This document shows, piece by piece, positions 24,615-32,417 of a stretch of 64,000 nucleotides of DNA; positions within the stretch are counted from its first letter, which is position 1, and every line of letters starts with the position of its first letter. The stretch covers positions 62,001-126,000 of the forward strand of contig JACPVF010000011.1 of NCBI GenBank assembly GCA_016191845.1, given 5' to 3'. Both the position numbers and the translations under genes were made by a program. The DNA comes from Chloroflexota bacterium (lineage in GTDB: Bacteria; Chloroflexota; Anaerolineae; Anaerolineales; Villigracilaceae). The notes beneath the pieces were generated by a model. That model did not search any database and was not told the DNA's origin. It worked only from the letters and a program-made list of their open reading frames with translations.

Positions 24615-25805
24615 ATGAACGACTTCCTGACCCAAGCCCTTGAACTCTTTCCTTACACCCAAACCCTGCGGCGCGATTTTCACATGCACCCTGAACTCGG
24701 CTTCAACGAGATCCGCACGGGCGGCATCGTGGCTAAGGAACTCGAAGCCCTCGGGCTGGAAGTGACCAAGGGCGTCGGCAAGACGGGTGTGGTCGGCCTG
24801 CTGGAAGGCGCCAAACCTGGCCCCACCCTGCTGATCCGCTTCGACATGGACGCCCTGCCCATCGTCGAGGAGACGGGCGCAGAATATGCCTCGCTCAATA
24901 CGGGCGTGATGCACGCCTGCGGCCACGACGGTCACACCGCCGTCGGGCTGACGGTGGCCAAAATGCTCAATGCCCGTCGGGACGAACTGGCGGGCACCGT
25001 CAAATTCGTCTTTCAGCCCGCCGAAGAGACGCTCGGCGAGGAAGGCCTGGGCGGCGCGGAGATGATGATCCGCGACGGTGTGCTGGATGCGCCCAAGCCC
25101 GACTACGCCCTCTCGCTGCATCTGTGGAACGAGAAGCCGCTCGGCTGGCTGGGCGTGGCGGGCGGACCCGTCATGGCAGGCGCGGACGAGTTCCGCGTGC
25201 GGCTGATCGGCAAGGGCGGCCACGGAGCCATCCCCCAGTCCACAATTGATCCCATCGTCGCGGCGGCGCATCTGGTCACGGCGCTGCAAAGCATCGTCGC
25301 GCGCAACGTCGGCCCGATGGAAACCGCCGTCGTTACGGTGGCCACCGTCCATGCGGGCACGGCCTTCAATGTCATCCCGCCAGACGCCGAACTGCGCGGC
25401 ACCATCCGCACCTTCGACCCGGGCGTGCGTGAGAAGACCGTGCGCCGCTTCGAGGAGATCACGCGTGGCGTGGCAGCCGCGATGGGCTGCCAGGTGGACA
25501 TGGAGGTCAAGCGCGTGACGCCCGCCGTCATCAACGACGCCGAAGCCGCGACTCGGGTTCAGGAGGCTGCCCGCGCCGTGCTGCCCGAATCAAACCTCGA
25601 CATGAGCGGATTCGTCACCATGGGCGCGGAAGACATGGCCTACATGCTCGAGCGCGTGCCTGGCTGCTACTTCTTCGTCGGCTCGGCCAATGCGGCCAAG
25701 GGCCTCGACTACGGCCACCATCACCCCAAGTTCGACGTGGACGAAGACGCCCTGCCGCGCGCTGCTGCACTGATGGCCGCCGCCGCCGTAAACTTCCTGA
25801 AATAG
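24615..25805 (+). CDS. M20 family amidohydrolase (N-acyl-amino-acid/hippurate hydrolase type)
   Basis: A 396-residue metalloenzyme. Metal-site motifs are in order: FHMHPELGFNE, HACGHDGHTAVG, FQPAEE and a C-terminal HHPKFDVDEDALP. The dimerisation domain begins near GGHGAIPQ (about 200). The family cleaves amide bonds of N-acyl amino acids, hippurate or auxin conjugates. A weak SD (AAAAGG) precedes ATG 24615. The next gene begins eight bases after its stop. Confidence 0.92.
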   Translation: MNDFLTQALELFPYTQTLRRDFHMHPELGFNEIRTGGIVAKELEALGLEVTKGVGKTGVVGLLEGAKPGPTLLIRFDMDALPIVEETGAEYASLNTGVMHACGHDGHTAVGLTVAKMLNARRDELAGTVKFVFQPAEETLGEEGLGGAEMMIRDGVLDAPKPDYALSLHLWNEKPLGWLGVAGGPVMAGADEFRVRLIGKGGHGAIPQSTIDPIVAAAHLVTALQSIVARNVGPMETAVVTVATVHAGTAFNVIPPDAELRGTIRTFDPGVREKTVRRFEEITRGVAAAMGCQVDMEVKRVTPAVINDAEAATRVQEAARAVLPESNLDMSGFVTMGAEDMAYMLERVPGCYFFVGSANAAKGLDYGHHHPKFDVDEDALPRAAALMAAAAVNFLK

Positions 25806-25813
25806 GAGCGAAC

Positions 25814-26377
25814 ATGACCCGCAGGATGAAACTCCTTCTTTCGGTAGTTTTTGGGGTGGTCCTCCTGCTGGCTGTCTATTTTGCTTACCAGCGCGCTACA
25901 CAGACCTCTGCGCCCGAGGAGATCCCGTCCTTTGGATTGTCCCCCGCCGACTCGGGTCCCGCGCCCTGCGCCTACGTCTGGGCCCAGCAGGACCTGCCCG
26001 AGATTGGCCAGCGCTTCAACGCAGACCTCCAGAAGCTGATCCCCGAAGCGACGGGCGGCGCCTACGCCTTTGGCGAGGACTGCGTCTACGAGGACGGCTC
26101 GCGCACCTTCGGCGCGATGGAGACCGACTTCACGGTCGATATCCCCGTGCCCAACCTGACGGATGATTCCGCGCTGGGGGCCTATCTCGAACGCCTGATC
26201 CCCTTCCTGGCCGCCTACCCCACCGACGATCTGCCTGCCCGACTCAACCGCATCGACGTGCGTTTCTTCGTCAGCGAACAGGAATTCCGCTATGTGCGCT
26301 TCGAGTTGAGCGCGGGCGTCGATGCTTACGAGCAAGGCCTGCGCGGCGCGGAGTTGCTGCGAGAGTTGGATCGATAG
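25814..26377 (+). CDS. Conserved-type hypothetical membrane-anchored protein
   Basis: I do not recognise this 187-residue protein. It has a basic start and one membrane helix (MTRRMKLLLSVVFGVVLLLA, about 6-26), then an exported domain with two cysteines (APCAYVW and EDCVYED) that could form a disulfide. RBS AGGAG precedes the ATG and it is eight bases behind the M20 gene, so it is probably co-transcribed with it. Confidence 0.75.
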   Translation: MTRRMKLLLSVVFGVVLLLAVYFAYQRATQTSAPEEIPSFGLSPADSGPAPCAYVWAQQDLPEIGQRFNADLQKLIPEATGGAYAFGEDCVYEDGSRTFGAMETDFTVDIPVPNLTDDSALGAYLERLIPFLAAYPTDDLPARLNRIDVRFFVSEQEFRYVRFELSAGVDAYEQGLRGAELLRELDR

Positions 26378-26493
26378 AGACCCACGGGACGGCAATTTTG
26401 CTAGCCCTCGCAAATAATACTGGCTCGCTTCGCTATTCCGATGATATTGTATAAGCGGGGATGAACACTTTTTGCCAGCACTGTAAATGGAAT

Positions 26494-27057
26494 TCAAGGC
26501 AGTATGACAAAAGTTTCCTCGTTGGAACGAACCGATCCTATCCACGACGACACTGCAACCCCGTCAATCGTTTGAGTAATGTCCAAATCATTCTGATAAA
26601 TTGCAACGATGGTGTATTTTTCTCCCTTCTTAAACATCGTTTCATTAAAGAAACTACCACTTCTAAGATAAAATATTCTTGAAACTTTATCTCCGGGTTT
26701 TAATTCAGTCAGGGTATCAGCACTTGGCAGCTCGTAATTTGGATAAACATGATAGTTTGCCACTTCATTTCCGTTTGAATCAGAAATCAAAATTAACATT
26801 TCAGAAAATGGTGCGTCCACAGGAACCCCGACGAAATATAAGCGGCTATGGACCAGGAAACTCGTCTGGCTTTGATTCGCCAGAACGATTTGAACTTGAA
26901 TATCATCAAAAGAATGAACCTCGGTCTTTGTCAGGGCGAGTTTTAAACTGATCGGCTCTTTCTCGACTGTCGGAGATGATGTGATCGTGCAAGCTACAAG
27001 GAGCAAAAGCAGTGTAACGTATGTGGCAAAGCGAAGACATTTCATTTTGACACTCAT
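26494..27057 (-). CDS. Hypothetical AT-rich lipoprotein
   Basis: A 187-residue putative lipoprotein of no family I recognise. It starts MSVKMKCLRFATYVTLLLLL with the lipobox LLVAC at about residue 23. The mature part looks like a single beta-sandwich (TKTEVHSFDDIQVQIVLANQ is Ig/intermediate-filament-tail-like). Translation may begin at ATG 27057 or at the second Met (27045): AAGGAA lies only one base before the first ATG and 13 before the second. Its AT-rich codon use differs strongly from its neighbours and suggests transfer. Confidence 0.7.
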   Translation of the reverse strand: MSVKMKCLRFATYVTLLLLLVACTITSSPTVEKEPISLKLALTKTEVHSFDDIQVQIVLANQSQTSFLVHSRLYFVGVPVDAPFSEMLILISDSNGNEVANYHVYPNYELPSADTLTELKPGDKVSRIFYLRSGSFFNETMFKKGEKYTIVAIYQNDLDITQTIDGVAVSSWIGSVRSNEETFVILP

Positions 27058-27244
27058 TTCCTTATTACAAGATAACGAAGAATTTGCGTAACCGTTTCTC
27101 TTTTAGCTCTACCCCAACCGCTATTATATAACTGTGCCGCCCTGGTCTGTGCCATCCTGCGCTGATGGCTGCTCTCCCAGCATGACATCGACCAAAAGTC
27201 CTTTTCATACACGGATTATCACGGAAAAATCCTTGTTTGACACC

Positions 27245-27285
27245 AAAGGAATCCGCAAGCAGAACTTGCGGATTCCTTTATTTTC
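27245..27285 (+). terminator. Strong orphan terminator
   Basis: A 15-bp perfect stem (AAAGGAATCCGCAAG and complement) with a CAGAA loop, followed by ATTTT. No plus-strand gene ends before it: the nearest plus-strand stop is at 26377 and the intervening gene is on the minus strand. It may end an untranslated RNA, or shield the regulator promoter just downstream. Confidence 0.8.
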
Positions 27286-27289
27286 CCTC

Positions 27290-27318
27290 TTGACTCTTCC
27301 ATGCGACAGCCGTATACT
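27290..27318 (+). promoter_or_regulatory. Promoter of the GbsR/MarR-type regulator
   Basis: TTGACT (27290-27295), a 17-base spacer and TATACT (27313-27318). The -10 lies within the left arm of the 38-bp palindrome, so regulator binding would shut the promoter. Confidence 0.82.
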
Positions 27319-27348
27319 ATGTTTAGTAATTACTAAACATAGTATACG
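27311..27348. promoter_or_regulatory. 38-bp perfect palindromic operator
   Basis: CGTATACTATGTTTAGTAA (27311-27329) is followed with no gap by its exact reverse complement (27330-27348). It covers the -10 box and start site and ends 8 bases before the regulator ATG. The inner TTTAGTAATTACTAAA reads as the core site for a MarR-like dimer. A second dimer could use the outer arms. Confidence 0.85.
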
Positions 27349-27356
27349 AGACAACC

Positions 27357-27884
27357 ATGACCACCGACCTGCAAACCATTCAACAAAACTTCGTGGAAAG
27401 CCTGAGCCAGATCAGCCGTTTTTGGGGCTTTCCCAAGGGCATGGGCGCGATCTTCGGCGTGCTGTACCTGTCCCCCGCTCCGCTCTCGCTGGACGAACTC
27501 GTCGAGCAGACGGGGCTGACCAAGGGCGCCATCAGCACCGAGGTTCGCAGTTTGGCGCGCATCGGGCTGGTGCATCGCTCGACGAAACTCGGCGACCGCA
27601 AGGACTACTACGAAGCCGAGACCGACTTCTACGCCGCCATCCGCTCGATCCTCAAGGAGCGCCAGAACAGCGAGTTCGACCGCGCCATCCGCTCGGTGCG
27701 GGACACGCTGTCCATATTGGAGGCAGGCGCGGGGTCCAATGGCCCTGAGTGGCAGTTCGCGCTCGAGCGCGTGCGCGCTCTGCAGGAATTCTTCGACGCC
27801 ATCGACAGTCTCAACAACGCCGTCATCAAGCTGGAGAAGCTGGGCTTCGTCAACGTGCAAAGAATCCTGGGCGTGCTAAAGTAA
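27357..27884 (+). CDS. GbsR/MarR-like winged-helix transcriptional regulator
   Basis: A 175-residue DNA-binding protein. The winged helix spans about residues 25-85 (LSLDELVEQTGLTKGAISTE, then the wing HRSTKLGDRKDYYEAE), and the C-terminal half is helical for dimerisation. The pattern, including KGAIS and GDRKDYY, fits GbsR-type regulators, which often respond to choline or other small molecules. The palindrome just upstream suggests autorepression. The probable target is also the following SDR gene, 93 bases downstream. Confidence 0.87.
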   Translation: MTTDLQTIQQNFVESLSQISRFWGFPKGMGAIFGVLYLSPAPLSLDELVEQTGLTKGAISTEVRSLARIGLVHRSTKLGDRKDYYEAETDFYAAIRSILKERQNSEFDRAIRSVRDTLSILEAGAGSNGPEWQFALERVRALQEFFDAIDSLNNAVIKLEKLGFVNVQRILGVLK

Positions 27885-27915
27885 TTTTCCCGCCAACCAC
27901 ATCGAAGTGCATTTC

Positions 27916-27937
27916 CCGTTGAACCTTCGTTCAACGG
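27916..27937. promoter_or_regulatory. Short perfect dyad between regulator and SDR gene
   Basis: CCGTTGAAC and GTTCAACGG pair around CTTC (9-bp stem, 4-base loop). There is no T run, so it may be an mRNA hairpin or a binding site between the two genes. Confidence 0.45.
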
Positions 27938-27977
27938 TGTGGATTAACGTTCCTATTTTACAGAGAAAGGATTTGAC

Positions 27978-28880
27978 ATGAAGATCGCAGTAACTGGAGC
28001 CTTTAGCTATTCGGGCAAGTACATCACCAAACGTTTGTTGGAACGCGGCGAGGAGGTCATCACACTGACGGGCCATCCCAACCGCCCCGACCCATTCGGA
28101 GGAAAGGTGCGCGCCTTCCCGCTGGACTTCAACGACCCGCGCGGCCTGACCGAATCCCTGCGCGGCGTGGACACCTTCTACAATACCTACTGGGTGCGCT
28201 TCGACAAGGGTTCGAACACCCAGCCTGCCGCCGTGGAGAACACACGCAAGCTGGTGCGGGCCGCAGCGGAGGCGGGCGTGCGACGCATCGTCCACATCAG
28301 CATCACCAACCCCAACGCGGACTCGCCCCTGCCATATTTCTGGGGCAAGGCCGCCAACGAAAAAGCCGTGATCGAATCGGGCATGGAGTATGCCATTCTG
28401 CGACCGACGGTGCTGTTCGGCAAGGAAGACATCCTGATCAACAACATTGCCTGGCTGCTGCGGCGCTTTCCGTTCTTTGCCCTGCCGGGCGACGGGAGGT
28501 ATCGCCTGCAGCCCGTCTACGTGGATGATTTGGCGGCACTGGCGGTTGACTCTGGCTACGCGCAAGGCGATTTCATCTGGGATGCGGTCGGACCCGAGGA
28601 TTTCACCTTCCGTGGGATGGTGGAGAAGATCGGCCAGACCATCGGGCAGCCGCGCCTGCTGCTGACGGTGCATCCGCAACTGGCGCTCAAGGCAGCACAA
28701 TTCCTCAGTCTGTTCGTGCGTGACGTGTTGCTGACCCCCGAGGAAGTCGACGGCCTGATGGCGAACCTGTTGATCTCGCAGGAGCCGCCGCGCTGCCCCA
28801 CCCGCCTGAGCGACTGGCTCGTCGAGCACAAATCCACGGTGGGCGTGGAATATGCATCGGAACTCAAAAGACACTTTTAA
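27978..28880 (+). CDS. Atypical SDR, NmrA/NDUFA9-like NAD(P)-binding protein
   Basis: A 300-residue protein with the Rossmann start MKIAVTGAFSYSGKYITKRL (GxxxxxGK). The body is NmrA/complex-I-assembly-like: VHISITNPNADSPLPYFWGK then ESGMEYAILRPTVLFG, and YVDDLAALAV. The classical YxxxK is not evident, so it may sense NAD(P)H rather than catalyse a reaction. RBS AAAGGA precedes ATG 27978. A small membrane protein follows 15 bases later. Confidence 0.85.
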   Translation: MKIAVTGAFSYSGKYITKRLLERGEEVITLTGHPNRPDPFGGKVRAFPLDFNDPRGLTESLRGVDTFYNTYWVRFDKGSNTQPAAVENTRKLVRAAAEAGVRRIVHISITNPNADSPLPYFWGKAANEKAVIESGMEYAILRPTVLFGKEDILINNIAWLLRRFPFFALPGDGRYRLQPVYVDDLAALAVDSGYAQGDFIWDAVGPEDFTFRGMVEKIGQTIGQPRLLLTVHPQLALKAAQFLSLFVRDVLLTPEEVDGLMANLLISQEPPRCPTRLSDWLVEHKSTVGVEYASELKRHF

Positions 28881-28895
28881 TTCGGAGAATTTAAC

Positions 28896-29249
28896 ATGAA
28901 CCAAATTACCACCTATATCGTTTCCCTGATCGTCACCCTGTTGGTTAGCACCCTGGTGACCCTGCTGCTGCGTGCCGCCCTGCGCCGCGTCCTCGTGGAC
29001 CTGTGCGGCACAGAGGAGCGCGCCAATTTCTGGACCATCTTCTCGATGATCATGCTGATCGCCATGCCGCTGGTCATCGGCATGGGCTACACCCCTGAGT
29101 CTTCCGCCTCCAGCGACCTGTTCTTCGAGATGGCCCGCCAGTTGCGCGGCAACTTCTTCGGCTACCTGTTCGCGCTGGCGGTCATCGGCGGATTCGTCTC
29201 GTTCTTTGCACTCTTCGCTCCGCGGCCCAAGGCGAACGAAGCAAAGTAA
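28896..29249 (+). CDS. Small hypothetical membrane protein
   Basis: A 117-residue protein with three predicted membrane helices (about 6-26, 43-63 and 88-110) and a charged loop (LRRVLVDLCGTEERANFW). I do not recognise the family. RBS GGAG precedes the ATG. It lies 15 bases behind the SDR gene, so the two probably form an operon under the GbsR-type regulator. Confidence 0.72.
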   Translation: MNQITTYIVSLIVTLLVSTLVTLLLRAALRRVLVDLCGTEERANFWTIFSMIMLIAMPLVIGMGYTPESSASSDLFFEMARQLRGNFFGYLFALAVIGGFVSFFALFAPRPKANEAK

Positions 29250-29268
29250 TTCGACCCTCAACATTGAA

Positions 29269-29306
29269 CCGCCGAGGCACAGAGAGTTTTCTCTGTGCCT
29301 CGGCGG
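29269..29306. terminator. Long hairpin between convergent genes
   Basis: A perfect 17-bp stem (CCGCCGAGGCACAGAGA and complement) with a GTTT loop, between the plus-strand membrane gene and the minus-strand STAND gene. It has no T run, so it may act with Rho or simply protect 3' ends in both directions. Confidence 0.6.
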
Positions 29307-29329
29307 TAACGATTCTAAAGGGCAATCAG

Positions 29330-31672
29330 CTACGGACGGATCAGCTGCGCCTCGACCCACATGGACCAATCCATATAGGAATATGAGCCAGGGTCCACTT
29401 CGAGGATGAACCAGCCGTTCTTCCCGACCAACTCGGGCGGGATGGGAAGCAGCCAATCGGTCACGGTCCCGTCGTTGAACTGCTGGCTCGACCCGATCAG
29501 GATGGCCGTCTGCGGATCGCCTTCAAAGAAGGAAACGCGGAAGGTGACGCCATCGTACAAAGCAGCTTCGCCCGAATCCAGCGACACAGGCGGCGGCAGG
29601 CGATAGCCCGTCTTCAAGGTCAGGTAGTCATCCCGCCCCAGTATGATTTGGGTCAGGTCGAAGAATCCACCCAATTTGAGGTTGTAGCAGCCGTCAAAGG
29701 AACAACGCGGATACGCCAGAACTACGCTCTTCGTAGAACCATCAGGGCGTCGATCCCAACCCGCGTAAGGCTGGTTGAATTCCTGCACGAAGAAATCGGG
29801 CGCATAGTCTCCAGGCTTTTCGAGAAACTTCACATCGCTGTACTGGTCATAGCCCACGATGGCGTTGCCCGAGTAGTCGGCATAATACATGGCCCAGGTC
29901 GCCCTGTTGGCCTGCTCGATGAAGTCGAACAAGAGGATGGGAGCCGCCGTGGGGGTGGCAGTCGGCGTGAGGGTCAGCGTGGCAGGCGTCGGCGTGAAGG
30001 TGGGAGGCGGCGTCTTCGTGGCCGTGGCGGTCGGGGTGAGGGTGTCGATCTCGGGCGGAAGCGGGGTCACGGGCGGGGGCTTGGGGAAGAACAGGATTCC
30101 CAGCACGATCAGCGCCCCCAACGCCAGAGTCCCTGCGACAGCCGCGCCACATCCGCAGTTGAAATAACGGCGGCAGCCAGACTGTCCGCCTTTGACGGGC
30201 AGCGGGATGCCCATCAGCACGTTGAGGTTGTGTTGGGTGACGGCCAGCCCAGCCTTGTCGCCGATCAACTGGCGGAGATTGAGCGCCTGCGTGAGCAGGG
30301 ATTTGCCCTGCTCGGCCAGCCCAAGACACAGGGCGCGGCTGCCGAGTTGATGCAGCACCCAGGCCTCGACCTTTTTGTCGCCCAACATGCGCGCGGCCTT
30401 GAGGATGATGTTCAACACGTCCGACCAGGCCTGCCAGCGTTTCCACAACGCGTAAGTCTTCTCGAGCGCGCGCCCGATGCGGATGACCTCGGGCCATTTC
30501 TTTTTCTCCTCGGCCTTCTTCACCGCGCGGATGAGCGCCTCAGCCGACTCCTCCATCAGCATCTGCGACGGCTGCTGGCTGACCCAGTTGACGAAATAAT
30601 TGATGAGCGTGTCTTCCCACGAGGTCAGGTTCCAGGAGGCAGCCAGGGTGGCAACCAGATCGCCGCGCAAACTGTAGCGCGGACTGTGCGCCTGCACCAA
30701 GCCCAGGTTGACTAGCCCGCGCGCGGCGGCCTGCACCTCGGGATCGCTGGTCAACGCGAGCAGGTGATCGAGCGAGATGATCGCCCCACCCGATGCGGCT
30801 AGGATGGCCAGGATGCGCTTTTGGGTCTCAGTCAGGGTGTTGATGGCGGCGTTGGTCACCGCCTGCTCGGGAAGTTGGGTGTGGGCCTGGGTCAACAGGT
30901 CCGCGACGGGGAGATTCCGCTCCCGCACCAGCGCGGCGGCCTGCAGGATGCGCAGGGGATGTCCGCCCATCGACAGGCACAACGCCTTGACCTGGTCCCG
31001 CTCCCCGTCGCTGAACGCTCGGCCTGATTCCCGTTCGAAGAGCGCCAGCGCCTCTGCTTCGGGCAAGCCGCCCAACGGGACGAGTTTTCCCTCCCCCCAC
31101 AGGCTGCGTTGCGGCGACGCCAGCACAAACTGACATTGCGGTGCGGCATCGAGCAGGGTGGTCACTTCATCGCGGGCCAATTCGAGGTCGTCGAGAATGA
31201 TCAGCGCACGCAGGTTCTGCAAGCCAAGGCGGATCTCGGCCTCGGTCGGCTTGAAGGCGGGCGGGCTGTCGTAAAAAGCATCGAACAGGGATTGGAGCAG
31301 GTCGTCGAGACGCAGGTCGGTCACATCCAGAAAAACCACACCATCGGTGAATTGCGTGATCTCGGGCAGGTAGGCCAACTGGCGCAGGAAGGAGGTCTTG
31401 CCGATGCCGCCATCGCCGAACAAAGAGACGGGCGTAGAGGACTGCAAGGCTTCTTTGACGGCCGTGAATTCTGCCTCGCGATCGAGCAAGGCCTGGAACG
31501 GGCGCGGACGCAGGGTCACGGGCGCGGGGCGGCGGGTGGTGCGTGGAGTGCTGGATGGCGCCGTCACATTGACCACGCCCCCGTTGACATCGCCGATCTG
31601 GAGGATGTAACTGCCCACGGCCACCTGGCCGCTGACGTTCCCCTTGATATCGAGTTTCACATTTTCAGCCAT
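29330..31672 (-). CDS. Transmembrane STAND (NB-ARC-like) ATPase with extracytoplasmic C-terminal domain
   Basis: A 780-residue protein. Residues 1-45 hold a Gly/Val-rich beta motif (KGNVSGQVAVGSYILQIGDV). An NB-ARC-type STAND ATPase spans about 55-350: P-loop GDGGIGKTS at 86-94, Walker B ALIILDDLE near 156-164, and GGHPL near 236 as the sensor motif. Helical TPR-like repeats run to about 485. A Cys-rich patch (CRRYFNCGCG) precedes a membrane helix at about 508-529, then a Thr/Pro linker (530-578) and a 200-residue beta-rich exported domain. It thus links an outside sensor to an inside switch ATPase. The upstream DUF2726 gene ends 21 bases before this start and is co-directional. I know no named system with this layout. 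Confidence 0.85.
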   Translation of the reverse strand: MAENVKLDIKGNVSGQVAVGSYILQIGDVNGGVVNVTAPSSTPRTTRRPAPVTLRPRPFQALLDREAEFTAVKEALQSSTPVSLFGDGGIGKTSFLRQLAYLPEITQFTDGVVFLDVTDLRLDDLLQSLFDAFYDSPPAFKPTEAEIRLGLQNLRALIILDDLELARDEVTTLLDAAPQCQFVLASPQRSLWGEGKLVPLGGLPEAEALALFERESGRAFSDGERDQVKALCLSMGGHPLRILQAAALVRERNLPVADLLTQAHTQLPEQAVTNAAINTLTETQKRILAILAASGGAIISLDHLLALTSDPEVQAAARGLVNLGLVQAHSPRYSLRGDLVATLAASWNLTSWEDTLINYFVNWVSQQPSQMLMEESAEALIRAVKKAEEKKKWPEVIRIGRALEKTYALWKRWQAWSDVLNIILKAARMLGDKKVEAWVLHQLGSRALCLGLAEQGKSLLTQALNLRQLIGDKAGLAVTQHNLNVLMGIPLPVKGGQSGCRRYFNCGCGAAVAGTLALGALIVLGILFFPKPPPVTPLPPEIDTLTPTATATKTPPPTFTPTPATLTLTPTATPTAAPILLFDFIEQANRATWAMYYADYSGNAIVGYDQYSDVKFLEKPGDYAPDFFVQEFNQPYAGWDRRPDGSTKSVVLAYPRCSFDGCYNLKLGGFFDLTQIILGRDDYLTLKTGYRLPPPVSLDSGEAALYDGVTFRVSFFEGDPQTAILIGSSQQFNDGTVTDWLLPIPPELVGKNGWFILEVDPGSYSYMDWSMWVEAQLIRP

Positions 31673-31693
31673 ACCGATAAATCCTTCCGTACT

Positions 31694-32296
31694 TCAACGA
31701 AGGGGAACCACGCCAGGGCAGCGCGGGTTGTCCATGCAGCCGTAATACTCCTTCCCCTTTTGAGGTCCGTCGCGATGAATGCGCAGGACCATCATCCGTC
31801 CACAGACGGGACACATCGGCACCGAGTCGGCGGCGGAATCCACGCGCGGCCTGGCGTTGGATTTGGTCAACGCCAACTGGAATAAGTTGACCAGGTCCGA
31901 AAGGACGTAGTTCGCGGCGGAGGGCACGTGCACGAGCGGGATGCCTGCCTCCAGGAAGAGATCCTCCATGAACTGGTCGGCGGTGCGCGTCTCGGACTTG
32001 GCGATGGGCTTGACCATCTCCACGCCGAAGGCGGGTTTCATACTCTGCGGTTCGCACAGCAGAAAGTCGACGTGCTTACGAAAGATCTTGTTGAAATAAT
32101 GGACGTTCTCGTTGGGACGGACGATCATGAAGATGTCGTTCAGGGCCACCTTGGGGCAGACCACGTAACGGCCCTCGCTCATCTTCGTCAGCGCACGGAA
32201 GAGGGCGAGTTCGGGGGACGATAACAACTGTCCGCGCAGGCGGTAGGGAAGGCGGTCGTCGCTCTTCGGAGGCGGGGCAGGCATCGGGTCGGCCAT
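31694..32296 (-). CDS. DUF2726 (nuclease-fold-like) protein with C-terminal zinc ribbon
   Basis: A 200-residue protein. Residues about 25-145 match the DUF2726 layout (LSSPELALFRAL, CPKVALNDIF, FRKHVDFLLCEP, GVEMV). In that family, related to Vsr/PD-(D/E)xK folds, the core usually reads vDF...IELD. Here the Asp and Glu are kept but the second Asp is lost, so activity is uncertain. A topoisomerase-type four-Cys zinc ribbon (CPVCGRM...YYGCMDNPRCPG) closes the protein. A TATAAT 14 bases before the ATG gives a very short leader. The STAND gene follows in the same direction. Confidence 0.82.
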   Translation of the reverse strand: MADPMPAPPPKSDDRLPYRLRGQLLSSPELALFRALTKMSEGRYVVCPKVALNDIFMIVRPNENVHYFNKIFRKHVDFLLCEPQSMKPAFGVEMVKPIAKSETRTADQFMEDLFLEAGIPLVHVPSAANYVLSDLVNLFQLALTKSNARPRVDSAADSVPMCPVCGRMMVLRIHRDGPQKGKEYYGCMDNPRCPGVVPLR

Positions 32297-32309
32297 GAAC
32301 GGTGAAATT

Positions 32310-32338
32310 ATTATAGAACAACGCCAACCTTAAAGCAA
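32310..32338 (-). promoter_or_regulatory. Promoter of the DUF2726-STAND operon
   Basis: TTGCTT (32338-32333), a 17-base spacer and TATAAT (32315-32310) on the minus strand. The start site would be about 7 bases before ATG 32296, giving a near-leaderless mRNA. Confidence 0.6.
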
Positions 32339-32362
32339 CAGGGTCGGCAATTTTCCATCGGA

Positions 32363-32391
32363 TTGATACAGGCGGCGGAAAAGCGTACAAT
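32363..32391 (+). promoter_or_regulatory. Promoter of the GAF/HD-GYP gene
   Basis: TTGATA (32363-32368), a 17-base spacer and TACAAT (32386-32391), 26 bases before ATG 32418, with a GGAG ribosome site between. Confidence 0.78.
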
Positions 32392-32417
32392 GATTTCATA
32401 GCCGAACGGAGTTCTGT

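Noticed and set aside
26378-26493. Gene fragment in the gap between 26378 and 26493
   Set aside because: The few codons open there have no RBS or similarity; nothing was recognised.
27134-27748. 204-codon plus-strand frame overlapping the GbsR-type gene
   Set aside because: It runs through a strong terminator and a promoter and then shadows the regulator in another frame.
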